Shown one piece after another: positions 1 through 7,900 of a DNA stretch of 64,000 bases; position 1 is the first letter of the stretch, and each line of letters starts with the position of its first letter. The notes beneath the pieces are model-generated. The model had not been told where the DNA came from. It searched no databases and saw nothing but the letters and a program-made list of their open reading frames with translations. The DNA is taken from positions 27,988 through 91,987 of the forward strand of contig NZ_JAACYI010000017.1 in assembly GCF_009996735.1 (NCBI RefSeq), read 5' to 3'. The DNA is from Cellulomonas sp. APG4 (GTDB lineage: Bacteria; Actinomycetota; Actinomycetes; Actinomycetales; Cellulomonadaceae). The position numbers and the translations under genes are program-made.

Positions 1-511
1 CGGTCAGCAGCACGGTCGCCGTCGGTGTCCCGGCGGCCGCGACGCCGATGACCAGCGCCAGGTTGGAGACGAGGCCGTCGTTGGCGCCGAAGACGGCGGC
101 GCGGAACGTCCCGGCGAGGCGCTGGCGACCCCGTGTGGCGAGGGAGCGCACCACCTCCTCGTGGATGCGCTCGTCGGCGGCCATCGCAGGCGTCGCGTCG
201 GCGTCGAGCTCGTACGTCGCGCGGGCCTCGGCCCGCTGCGCGAGCGCCAGCACGAAGACCGAGCCGAAGTACCGCGCGAGCCGCGCGAGGATGCGGAACC
301 GCACGTCGCCGCGGCGCGGCTCACCCACGTGGTCGCCCAGCAGCTGTTCCCAGTGCGCGGCGTGGCGGCCCTCGGCCTCGGCGAGCGCGAGCAGGATCTC
401 GCGCTCCTCGCCGTGGCGGTGCCGCGAGAGCTCGCGGTACACCGCGGCCTCGGCGCGCTCGTCGGCCAGGTGCCGGCGCCACCGGCGCAGCTGGGCAGGG
501 GTCGGTGTCAC
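1..511 (-). CDS. VIT1/CCC1-family transporter with N-terminal ferritin-like domain (partial)
   Basis: The C-terminal part lies beyond the window start. About 170 codons are visible. The N-terminal ~90 residues look like a ferritin-like helical domain with E/H metal-ligand motifs such as AEAEGRHAAHW. They are followed by FGANDGLVSNLALVIGVA, the signature of the first membrane segment of VIT1/CCC1 Fe/Mn transporters. This order matches the erythrin-vacuolar iron transport fusion family, which moves divalent Fe or Mn across a membrane. I chose the GTG at 511, which has GAGGTGG upstream; a TTG at 520 is the alternative. The family call is solid; the metal is inferred. Confidence 0.8.
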   Translation of the reverse strand, partial: MTPTPAQLRRWRRHLADERAEAAVYRELSRHRHGEEREILLALAEAEGRHAAHWEQLLGDHVGEPRRGDVRFRILARLARYFGSVFVLALAQRAEARATYELDADATPAMAADERIHEEVVRSLATRGRQRLAGTFRAAVFGANDGLVSNLALVIGVAAAGTPTATVLLT

Positions 512-595
512 GACGCCCAAGCCTGCCACCTCGCTGCCGGCATCCCGGCCCCGAGGTCCCGGGCCCCACCGCGCGCGGGCGGTGGGACGCAGACG

Positions 596-1576
596 TCAGG
601 GGGCGGCGGCGCGCAGGCGCTCGAGCAGCGGACCGGCGGCGGTGTCGAGGAACTCCTGCTGCTTCTCGTCCCCGATCTGCACCAGCGCGAGGTCCGTGAA
701 CCCGGCGTCCCAGAAGGCCGATGCGGCCTCGACCACGGCGTCCAGGTCGGGCCCGCACGGGATCGACGCCGCGACGTCGTCGGGCGTGACGAACTGCGTC
801 GCCGCCTCGAACGCCTCGGTGGTCGGCAGGTCGGCGTTGACCTTCCAACCGCCCGCGAACCAGCGGAACTGGTCGTGCGCCCGCGCGACGGCGGCCTCAC
901 GGTCCGGGTCCCAGCTGATCGGCATCTGCCCGATCTTGCGCGTACGGCCCTTCCCGGCGTCCTCGCGCGCGGCGTCCCAGCGCGTGATCAGGTCGCCGTC
1001 GGGCTCGACCGCGACCAACCTGTCGGCGAGCGGTGCGAACCGCGACACCGACTGCGGGCCGGACACCGCCACACCGATCTCGACGGGCGTCTCCGGGCGG
1101 TCCCAGACGTGCGCGGAGTCGACCCGGTAGTGCTCACCCGAGTACGTCACGCGCTCACCCGCGAGCAGTGGCCGGATGATCTCGATCGCCTCCTCGAGCA
1201 TGTCGTGCCGCTCGCCCACCGCGGGCCAGCGCTCGCCGACCACGTGCTCGTTGAGGTTCTCGCCCGCGCCGAGGTTGAGGCCGAACCGCCCATCGCTCAG
1301 CACGCCCAGGGTCGCGGCCTTCTGCGCGACGACGGCGGGGTGGTAGCGCAGGATCGGCGCCGTCACGTAGGTCATGAGCTCGATCCGCTGCGTCGCGTGC
1401 GCGACGGCGCCCAGCGTGCTCCACACGTAGCCCGCATGGCCCTGGCTGTCGAGCCACGGGAAGTAGTGGTCGCTCGCCACGGCGAGGTCGAAGCCGACGC
1501 GCTCGGCGGCGGCGGCGTAGTCGACGAGCTCGCGCGGCCCGCTCTGCTCGGTCATCAGCGTGTACCCGAATCTCAT
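596..1576 (-). CDS. F420-dependent LLM-class oxidoreductase (TIGR03557-like)
   Basis: The 326-residue protein starts MRFGYTLMTEQ and carries the luciferase-like TIM-barrel pattern, including SDHYFPW near residue 36 and LNLGAGENLNEH near residue 100. These resemble the F420-dependent glucose-6-phosphate dehydrogenase-like group TIGR03557. The family transfers hydride between a substrate and coenzyme F420 in the cytoplasm; the substrate here is unknown. It lies 63 bp downstream of a Gfo/Idh/MocA oxidoreductase on the same strand and may be co-transcribed with it. Length is typical and the frame is intact. Confidence 0.85.
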   Translation of the reverse strand: MRFGYTLMTEQSGPRELVDYAAAAERVGFDLAVASDHYFPWLDSQGHAGYVWSTLGAVAHATQRIELMTYVTAPILRYHPAVVAQKAATLGVLSDGRFGLNLGAGENLNEHVVGERWPAVGERHDMLEEAIEIIRPLLAGERVTYSGEHYRVDSAHVWDRPETPVEIGVAVSGPQSVSRFAPLADRLVAVEPDGDLITRWDAAREDAGKGRTRKIGQMPISWDPDREAAVARAHDQFRWFAGGWKVNADLPTTEAFEAATQFVTPDDVAASIPCGPDLDAVVEAASAFWDAGFTDLALVQIGDEKQQEFLDTAAGPLLERLRAAAP

Positions 1577-1639
1577 GCCTCAGCCTCACCCGGGATCGCC
1601 CGTCCGGCACCTCGAGCCCGCGGGCGGCGGCGAGGACGG

Positions 1640-2770
1640 TCAGGCCGGGGCCCAGGGCTCGCGGGACGTACGGACCACGCGGCGCGTGCGGGCGGCCTCG
1701 ACGACGGCGAGGCCCACGAGGTGGTCCTGCGCGGCCTCGGCGAGCGGGTACGGCGGCTCCCCGTCGCCGCGCACCCAGGCCCGGGAGCGGTCGAGCAGGG
1801 TCGCGACCGCGATGTCGTCGTCCGACAACCGCGCGCCCAGGTAGGGGTTGCGGTAGACGACGCGCCCCTCGAACGAGAGGTGCTCGAGGTCGGCCCGCTC
1901 CATGTCCTGACCGATGCCGTGCTGCCGGCGCGCGAGCAGCGACGTGACGCTCGCGCGCGGGTCCACCCACCGCTGCACCGCGTCGTCGGCGAGCTCGCCG
2001 TGGCTCCCGCGCACCAGCACGCGGTCCTGGCGCAGGTCGTTGCGCGGCTGGTTGGTCGTGAAGTCGTAGAACGCGCTGAGCCCGTCGCCCAGGTCGAGCA
2101 GCGCGAGGGTCGTGGTGACGTCCGACGGCTCCGTCGCCCCTGTCCAGCCCGCCCGTGAGCGCGGGTCCATGAGCGGGGCGGTGTGCTGCTGACCCGTCAC
2201 CTCGACCGGCCCGAACAGGTCGGCCTCCGCCCCACCCGCGCGCAGCAGGCCACGCACCAGCGCGAGCGCGTGGTACTGGTGCGTCGAGGAGACGTGCACC
2301 GACGTCGCACGGCCCACGGCCCCGTCCGCGAGCACCCGTGCGCGGGCGGTGTGGCCCGGCAGGAACGGGCTGTGCTCGGCCACCTGCACGAGGCCCGACG
2401 CGCCGACGTCGTGCCACACGTCGCGCAGGGCGGGCGCGTCGGGCGCGGGAGGGGTCTCGGCGAGCACCGGGACGCCCGCCGCGACGAGCTCGCGGACCAG
2501 GCCGGGCGTCACCGACCACGGGGTCGAGGTCACGACGAGGTCAGGGAGCACGGGATGCGCCCGCAGCAGGTCTGCGACGGACCTCCACGTGGGCACGCCG
2601 TGGGCGGCGGCGACCTCCTGGCCCCGCTCGGCGGTCCGGGTCACCACACCGAGCAGCTCGAATCGCTCGGGCAGCGCACGGGCCATGCGGAGGAAGAACT
2701 GTGCACGCCACCCGCTGCCGACGACGGCGTAGCGCAGCGGGTGGGCGGGCGTCTCGCTCCAGGAGGTCAT
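1640..2770 (-). CDS. Gfo/Idh/MocA-family oxidoreductase
   Basis: A 376-residue protein beginning MTSWSETPAHPLRYAVVGSG. The N-terminal Rossmann NAD(P) site (VVGSGWRAQFFLRMA) is followed by the α/β dimerisation domain of the Gfo/Idh/MocA family, which oxidises or reduces sugars and cyclitols. EHSPF in mid-protein lies where the family's catalytic E-x-x-P motif is usually found. I chose the ATG at 2770, with GGGGTG just upstream; the open frame continues upstream but overlaps the divergent FKBP gene. The 132 bp to the FKBP start should hold divergent promoters. The substrate is unknown, though nearby sugar genes make a carbohydrate plausible. Confidence 0.85.
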   Translation of the reverse strand: MTSWSETPAHPLRYAVVGSGWRAQFFLRMARALPERFELLGVVTRTAERGQEVAAAHGVPTWRSVADLLRAHPVLPDLVVTSTPWSVTPGLVRELVAAGVPVLAETPPAPDAPALRDVWHDVGASGLVQVAEHSPFLPGHTARARVLADGAVGRATSVHVSSTHQYHALALVRGLLRAGGAEADLFGPVEVTGQQHTAPLMDPRSRAGWTGATEPSDVTTTLALLDLGDGLSAFYDFTTNQPRNDLRQDRVLVRGSHGELADDAVQRWVDPRASVTSLLARRQHGIGQDMERADLEHLSFEGRVVYRNPYLGARLSDDDIAVATLLDRSRAWVRGDGEPPYPLAEAAQDHLVGLAVVEAARTRRVVRTSREPWAPA

Positions 2771-2902
2771 CACCCCATCCTGAGGCCGCGCGACCCCAGG
2801 CGCCCAGGTGGCTCCCAGGTCCAGAGCGTACGATCGAGCGGTCCGCGCCGCGGACGTCCCGCGGGACTCCCCCGCACGCTCCCCAGACGAAGGATCGCGC
2901 CT

Positions 2903-3892
2903 GTGCGCCGACTCGCCGCCGCCCCTGTCGCCCTGATCGCCACGGCCCTGCTCCTCGCGGGCTGCTCGGGCGACGCCGAGCCCGAGGCGACGCCGTCGCC
3001 CACGCAGGAGGCGCCCACCGTCCCCGAGCCGAGCGCGGACGACGTCGCGGCCCTCGACGACGTCACGCTCGAGGGTGAGGCGGGCGCCCCGCCCACGGTC
3101 ACCTTCGACCAGCCGTTCGACGTGAGCGCGGCCGTCGCCCGCGTGGTCGACGAGGGCACGGGTGACGCGCTCGAGCTCGGCCAGGAGCTCCAGGTGAACT
3201 ACGTGGTGCTCTCGGGTGAGGACGGCTCGCAGCTCGCCTCGACGTGGGAGCTCGGCTCGCCCGAGCGCCTGTCGTTCACCGACCAGGCGCTCGTCCCCGC
3301 GCTGATCGAGGCCCTCACCGACCAGCAGGTGGGCACGCGCCTGCTGTTCGCCGCGCCCGGGACCGAGGGCCAGGCTGCGACCGAGACCACGCAGGAGATC
3401 CCGGCGAGCCCCGCGACGGTCATCGCGATGGAGGTCGTCGAGGCGACCTTCCCGCGTGCCGAGGGCGAGCCGGTCGAGCCGCCCGCGGGCCTGCCGACGG
3501 TCGAGCTCGGCGAGAACGGCGAGCCGTCGATCGAGATCCCGGCCGACGCCGAGAAGCCGACCGAGCTCGTGGTCCAGCCCCTCATCAAGGGCGACGGGGC
3601 CGTGGTCGAGGCCGGTCAGAACGTGCGCATCCACTACACGGGCGTGCTGTGGGACGGCACCGAGTTCGACTCCTCGTGGGGCCGGCAGCCGCTCGAGGCC
3701 GTGATCGGCGCCGGTCAGCTCATCGAGGGCTGGGACGAGGGCGTCGTGGGACAGACGGTCGGCAGCCAGGTGCTGCTGGTGGTCCCGCCCGAGAAGGGCT
3801 ACGGCGCCGAGGGCAGCGGAACCATCCCGGGCGACGCGACCCTCGTGTTCGTCGTCGACATCCTCGAGGCGACGGCTCCCGTCGGCTCCTGA
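2903..3892 (+). CDS. FKBP-type peptidyl-prolyl isomerase lipoprotein, two FKBP-like repeats
   Basis: Start GTG at 2903 with AAGGA 8 nt upstream. The 329-residue protein has a signal peptide and lipobox (LLLAGC, Cys21), so it should be anchored outside the membrane. An acidic Pro/Thr-rich linker follows. There are two FKBP-like segments: a degenerate one at about residues 55-190, and a canonical one at about 215-325 with VRIHYTGVLWDGTEFDSSW and LIEGWDEGVVGQ. The second repeat should be the active cis-trans prolyl isomerase, helping exported proteins fold. It is monocistronic and faces a convergent epimerase across a strong hairpin. Confidence 0.9.
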   Translation: MRRLAAAPVALIATALLLAGCSGDAEPEATPSPTQEAPTVPEPSADDVAALDDVTLEGEAGAPPTVTFDQPFDVSAAVARVVDEGTGDALELGQELQVNYVVLSGEDGSQLASTWELGSPERLSFTDQALVPALIEALTDQQVGTRLLFAAPGTEGQAATETTQEIPASPATVIAMEVVEATFPRAEGEPVEPPAGLPTVELGENGEPSIEIPADAEKPTELVVQPLIKGDGAVVEAGQNVRIHYTGVLWDGTEFDSSWGRQPLEAVIGAGQLIEGWDEGVVGQTVGSQVLLVVPPEKGYGAEGSGTIPGDATLVFVVDILEATAPVGS

Positions 3893-3918
3893 CCTCGGCG
3901 GGCCCACCCGTCACCGCA

Positions 3919-3953
3919 CCGACCCCCGTCGCGCACGTCGCGGCGGGGGTCGG
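3919..3953. terminator. Bidirectional hairpin terminator
   Basis: CCGACCCCCG and CGGGGGTCGG form a 10-bp GC stem around a short loop. It sits between the convergent FKBP and aldose-epimerase genes. There is no T-tract, which is usual for actinobacterial terminators. Confidence 0.6.
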
Positions 3954-3958
3954 CCGCG

Positions 3959-4888
3959 TCAGAGGTGCTCGAGGTCCAGGTGGAACGCGCCCACGAGCTC
4001 CTCGCCCGGCGTGAGCACCTGGAGGCCGTGCGTCTCGACGCCGTCGGCGAGGAGGTTGAACGCGTCGTTGGCGTTGGTCACCGGCTCGACGGCCACGTAG
4101 CCGCGCCCGCGCGGTGCGTAGACCAGGGTGTGCGCGAGCACGTCGTCGGCCACGAGGTCCACACCCACACCCGACTCCGGCCACTCGAGGCGCACGGGGC
4201 CGCCCGCGGGGTCACGCACGAGGCAGTCGTTGAGCAGCTCGCCGTCGAGGCGACGCAGCTCACGGAAGTCGAGCAGCCGCGGCACCGGCCCGGCCGGGCC
4301 CGTCGGCAGGCCCGCGTCGAGCGGGTACGCGGCGCGCGCGGGCAGTCGCAGGCTGAGCTCCGAGAGGGCCGGGTCCACGAGCCCGCGGCGGAAGAACGGG
4401 TGGTGGCCGAAACCCGCGGGGAACGGCTCGTCCGCGAGGTTGCGCACGTGCGTGCGCACCGTGAAGCGCGGCCCGTCGAGCGCGTACGTGACCGTCGCAC
4501 GGAAGTGCCACGGGAAGTTCGCGCCCACCGCCTCGCGCGTGTCGAGCTCGAGGGTCACGGCCACCGGTGAGTGCGCGGTGACGCGCCACGGGTACTCGAG
4601 CCCCGTGCCGTGCATCGCGTTGCCGTCGGGCGAGTTGGGGCGCAGCTGCCAGGTGCGGCCGTCCCAGCGCAGCACGCCGTCGCGCACACGGTTCGAGAAC
4701 GGCACGAGCACGTAGCTCGAGCAGCCCCACGGGGTGCGCCGCGCCGCCGCGCGCGTGGGACGCAGCAGATCCCGCCACTCGCCGTCGGGCCCGCGCACGC
4801 GGCCGTGCGAGAGCGACGCACCCGCGGCGGGCAGCACGCCCACCTCCCACACCGAGCTCGCGATCGCGAGCACCCTGTCGTCACGCAT
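3959..4888 (-). CDS. Aldose 1-epimerase family protein
   Basis: A 309-residue protein with aldose-epimerase (galactose mutarotase) motifs: NAMHGTGLEYPW, FGHHPFFRRG with the catalytic-type histidine, and YVAVEPVTNANDAF with the glutamate. The family interconverts α and β anomers of free sugars. I took the ATG at 4888, which has GGGAGG 7 nt upstream; an in-frame start at 4915 is less well placed. It follows cellobiose phosphorylase on the same strand with a hairpin between them. A role in mutarotating glucose released from cello-oligosaccharides is reasonable but inferred. Confidence 0.85.
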   Translation of the reverse strand: MRDDRVLAIASSVWEVGVLPAAGASLSHGRVRGPDGEWRDLLRPTRAAARRTPWGCSSYVLVPFSNRVRDGVLRWDGRTWQLRPNSPDGNAMHGTGLEYPWRVTAHSPVAVTLELDTREAVGANFPWHFRATVTYALDGPRFTVRTHVRNLADEPFPAGFGHHPFFRRGLVDPALSELSLRLPARAAYPLDAGLPTGPAGPVPRLLDFRELRRLDGELLNDCLVRDPAGGPVRLEWPESGVGVDLVADDVLAHTLVYAPRGRGYVAVEPVTNANDAFNLLADGVETHGLQVLTPGEELVGAFHLDLEHL

Positions 4889-4945
4889 CGGGCCTCCCGG
4901 GCCTCGCAGGCCCACCCCGGCGGCCGCGTGGCCGCGGGGGTGGGA

Positions 4946-4982
4946 GCGGTCGGGCGCCCCCCTGGATGAAGCGCCCGACCGC
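4946..4982 (-). terminator. Hairpin downstream of cellobiose phosphorylase
   Basis: GCGGTCGGGCGC and GCGCCCGACCGC form a perfect 12-bp stem ending 3 bp before the phosphorylase stop codon on the minus strand. It is a probable terminator or processing hairpin between cbp and the epimerase gene. Confidence 0.6.
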
Positions 4983-4984
4983 CG

Positions 4985-7456
4985 TCAGAGGGTCGCCGTG
5001 ATCCGGACGACCGAGCCGGCCGGGGCGTAGGGGACCGTGGTCCCCTCGACCGCGACGCCGTCCACCTCGAGGCGGGCGCGGGCGCCGTCGGCCCCCGAGT
5101 TCACGACGGTGATCTCGTAGGTCGCCCCGCGGGCCACGCGACGCACCGTGAAGCGCGGGACGTCCGGACCGATCTGCGGGTCGACCACGAGGCCGTCGTG
5201 GTCGGGGCGCACGCCCAGCAGGTACTGCGAGACCGCGACGAAGTTCCACGCGGCCGTACCGGTGAGCCACGAGTTCTTGGCCTCGCCGTGCCGCACGGCC
5301 TCCTTGCCCGCGATCATCTGCGCGTACACGTACGGCTCGAGCCGGTGCACGTCGCTGATCTGCTCGCGGTAGGCAGGCGTGATCCGGCGGTAGTAGTCGA
5401 ACGCGCGCTCACCGCGGCCGAGGACGGTCTCGCCGATGATCACCCACGGGTTGTTGTGGCAGAAGATGCCGCCGTTCTCCTTGTACCCGGGCGGGTACGT
5501 CGAGACCTCGCCCATGTGCACCTGGTAGGTGGTGTACGCCGGGTACTGGAGCACCATGCCGTGGTCGGTCGCGAGCATCTCGCCCACGGCGTCGAGCGCC
5601 TGCACGGCCGGCGCCGAGGCGTCGTCGGGCCCCTCGCCCACGCCGATCCCGGCCATGACCGCGAAGCCCTGGGGCTCGATCCAGATCTTGCCCTCGGGGT
5701 GCTCGTCCGTGCCGATCTTGTTGCCGTAGTAGTCGTACGCGCGCAGGAACCAGCGGCCGTCCCAGCCGTGGGTCAGCACGGCCTCACGCATCGCCTCGAC
5801 CTCCGCGCGCGCCGCCGCCGCGACGTCGGCGAGGCCGCGCCGCTCGGCGATCTCGGCGTACTCGGCGCCGTAGAGCACGAACTGCGCCGCGATGAACAGG
5901 GACTCGGCGACCCCGCCGGCCTGGTTCTCGGTGGTCTGGAACGACTCGCCGGGCTCGTTCGAGAAGCAGTTGAGGTTCAGGCAGTCGTTCCAGTCAGCGC
6001 GCCCGATGAGCGGCAGGCCGTGCGGGCCGCGGTTGTCGACCGTGAACCGGAACGAGCGGGTGAGGTGCTCGAACAGCGTGTCCGCGAGGGCGTCGTCGTT
6101 GTCGAACGGCACCTGCTCGTCGAGGATCGACCAGTCGCCGGTCTCCTTCAGGTACGCCGCGGTGCCGGCGATGAGCCACAGCGGGTCGTCGTTGAAGCCC
6201 GAGCCGATGTCGTTGTTCCCGCGCTTGGTGAGCGGCTGGTACTGGTGGTACGCGCTGCCGTCGGGGAACTGCGTCGCCGCGATGTCGAGGATGCGCTCAC
6301 GCGCGCGCTCGGGCACCAGGTGGACGAAGCCCAGCAGGTCCTGGTTCGAGTCCCGGAAGCCCATGCCGCGGCCGATCCCGGTCTCGAAGTACGACGCCGA
6401 GCGCGACATGTTGAACGTGACCATGCACTGGTACTGGTTCCAGATGTTGACCATCCGGTCGAGCTTGTCGTCGGTCGACTCGACCGAGTACGTCGACAGC
6501 AGCTCGGTCCAGTAGGTGCGCAGGCGCTCGAACGCCTCGTCGGCCTGGGCGGTGGTCGCGAAACGCGAGAGCAGCGCGTGCGCACGCTCCTTGTTGATCA
6601 CCTGGTGGGCGTCGTCGGCCCACTTCTCGTCCTGCGGGTTCTCGACGTAGCCGAGCACCACGACGAAGGTCTGCGAGGCCCCGGGCTCGAGCTCGACCTC
6701 GAGCGCGTGCGAGCCGATCGGGTACCAGCCGCTCGCCACCGAGTTGCCTGCCGTGCCGCGCAGGGGCACCTCCGGGTCCGCGAACCCGCGGTACACGCCG
6801 CCCACGAACGTGTCGCGGTCCGTGTCGAAGCCCGCGGCACGTGTGTTCACGCCGTAGACGGCGTAGTGGTCGCGGCGCTCGCGGTACTCGGTGCGGTGGT
6901 AGATCGCGCTGCCGTGCGGGCCGTCGGGCTCCACCTCGACCTCGCCGATCGACAGGTTGCGCTGGTAGTTGGTCTGGTCGTCCTGCGCGTTCCACAGGCA
7001 GAACTCGACGAACGTGAAGAGCGTGAGCTTCTTGGTCGCGTCCGAGGTGTTGGTCACCGTGATCTTCTGGACCTCGGCGGTCTCGCCCATGGGGACGAAG
7101 AGCAGGGTCTCGGCGCGCACGCCGCCCCGCTCGCCGGTGATGCGCGTGTAGCCGAGCCCGTGGCGCGCCTCGAAGTGGTCGAGCTCGGCCTTCATCGGCG
7201 TCCACGAGGGGGTCCACACGTCGCCGTCGTCGTGGACGTAGAGGTAGCGGCCGCCCTCATCGGTGGGCACGTTGTTGTAGCGGTAGCGCGTGAGGCGGCG
7301 CATCTTGGCGTCGCGGTAGAACGCGTAGCCCCCGGCCTGGTGCGAGACGAGCGAGAAGAACTGCTCGGAGCCCAGGTAGTTGATCCACGGGTAGGGGGTG
7401 TGCGGCGTCGTGATGACGTACTCGCGGCTCTCGTCGTCGAAGTGCCCGTAGCGCAT
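4985..7456 (-). CDS. cbp: Cellobiose phosphorylase (GH94)
   Basis: An 823-residue protein starting [19 protein letters not shown], the same length class and N-terminus as Cellulomonas cellobiose phosphorylases as I recall them. It phosphorolyses cellobiose to α-glucose-1-phosphate and glucose in the cytoplasm, saving ATP during cellulose use. The [10 protein letters not shown] motif near residue 490 carries the catalytic aspartate. [18 protein letters not shown] and [10 protein letters not shown] are further GH94 blocks. The ATG at 7456 matches the family start. Two CebR/CelR-like palindromes upstream suggest cellobiose induction. No cellulase or cellobiose ABC transporter is in the window. 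Confidence 0.97.
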   Translation of the reverse strand: MRYGHFDDESREYVITTPHTPYPWINYLGSEQFFSLVSHQAGGYAFYRDAKMRRLTRYRYNNVPTDEGGRYLYVHDDGDVWTPSWTPMKAELDHFEARHGLGYTRITGERGGVRAETLLFVPMGETAEVQKITVTNTSDATKKLTLFTFVEFCLWNAQDDQTNYQRNLSIGEVEVEPDGPHGSAIYHRTEYRERRDHYAVYGVNTRAAGFDTDRDTFVGGVYRGFADPEVPLRGTAGNSVASGWYPIGSHALEVELEPGASQTFVVVLGYVENPQDEKWADDAHQVINKERAHALLSRFATTAQADEAFERLRTYWTELLSTYSVESTDDKLDRMVNIWNQYQCMVTFNMSRSASYFETGIGRGMGFRDSNQDLLGFVHLVPERARERILDIAATQFPDGSAYHQYQPLTKRGNNDIGSGFNDDPLWLIAGTAAYLKETGDWSILDEQVPFDNDDALADTLFEHLTRSFRFTVDNRGPHGLPLIGRADWNDCLNLNCFSNEPGESFQTTENQAGGVAESLFIAAQFVLYGAEYAEIAERRGLADVAAAARAEVEAMREAVLTHGWDGRWFLRAYDYYGNKIGTDEHPEGKIWIEPQGFAVMAGIGVGEGPDDASAPAVQALDAVGEMLATDHGMVLQYPAYTTYQVHMGEVSTYPPGYKENGGIFCHNNPWVIIGETVLGRGERAFDYYRRITPAYREQISDVHRLEPYVYAQMIAGKEAVRHGEAKNSWLTGTAAWNFVAVSQYLLGVRPDHDGLVVDPQIGPDVPRFTVRRVARGATYEITVVNSGADGARARLEVDGVAVEGTTVPYAPAGSVVRITATL

Positions 7457-7506
7457 AGCGGTGCAGCCCCTTGCTCTCTCTACCTCGTCGTGGCCGAGCG
7501 GGGCGC

Positions 7507-7518
7507 GGGAGCGCTCCC
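7507..7518. promoter_or_regulatory. CebR/CelR-type operator, proximal copy
   Basis: GGGAGCGCTCCC is a perfect 12-bp palindrome about 50 bp upstream of the cbp start. It matches the core of the TGGGAGCGCTCCCA box bound by LacI-family cellobiose repressors of actinobacteria (CelR, CebR). Such repressors release DNA when cellobiose binds. Confidence 0.75.
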
Positions 7519-7585
7519 CAGCTGGCGCCGGGAGCGACGGCCCCGGCGGGCGGGCTGATCGTCGACGACCTGCTCCGCCGCGCGC

Positions 7586-7598
7586 GAGAGCGCTCCCA
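7586..7598. promoter_or_regulatory. CebR/CelR-type operator, distal copy
   Basis: GAGAGCGCTCCCA repeats the same box about 80 bp further upstream of cbp with one arm slightly degenerate. Two boxes this far apart would allow looping or cooperative repression. Confidence 0.65.
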
Positions 7599-7700
7599 TG
7601 CGGCCGCGCCCATGATAGCCACACACGCCCGGCCCCCGGCAGGCCCTTTCTCCGCGCTTCGCGGCCACCCCCGCCGCCACCCACCGCCCGCCACCACCCG

Positions 7701-7771
7701 CCGAGGTCGCCAGTCCGCGCCGAGGTCGCCAGGTGCAAGCCACGACCTCGGCGTGAAGTGGCGACCTCGGC
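7701..7771. repeat. Two-forward/two-reverse dispersed repeat, locus A
   Basis: The word CCGAGGTCGCCA occurs at 7701-7712 and 7720-7731. Its reverse complement follows at 7741-7751 (one change) and 7759-7771. The arms could fold as nested or paired hairpins. The same layout with related words recurs near 27.8, 30.0 and 45.7 kb. Confidence 0.85.
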
Positions 7772-7900
7772 GGAGGTGGTGCGCTGGGCAGGGGTCGGCG
7801 GGGTGGAGGGGTGGGCGGGAGGGGCGATGGTCCTGTTCACGTGGGGAGGTGGCGTGGCTAGCCTGGCGACCTAGGGCCACTCCGACGAAGGAGATCCGAC

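Larger units (their letters stand above)
7457..7900. other. Gene-free divergent spacer between cbp and the EF-G2 gene
   Basis: No convincing gene lies in these 444 bp. The spacer holds the two CebR-like boxes, the four-arm repeat at 7701-7771, and a ribosome-binding site (GAAGGAG) just before the EF-G2 ATG. A possible -10 (TAGCCT) lies near 7859. Confidence 0.7.

Noticed and set aside
161..2158. 665-codon open frame on the plus strand
   Set aside because: Antisense to the VIT-type, LLM and Gfo/Idh genes; no recognisable domain.
5198..7558. 786-codon open frame on the plus strand
   Set aside because: It lies antisense to cellobiose phosphorylase; its Arg/Val/Leu-rich composition is the usual shadow of high-GC coding DNA.
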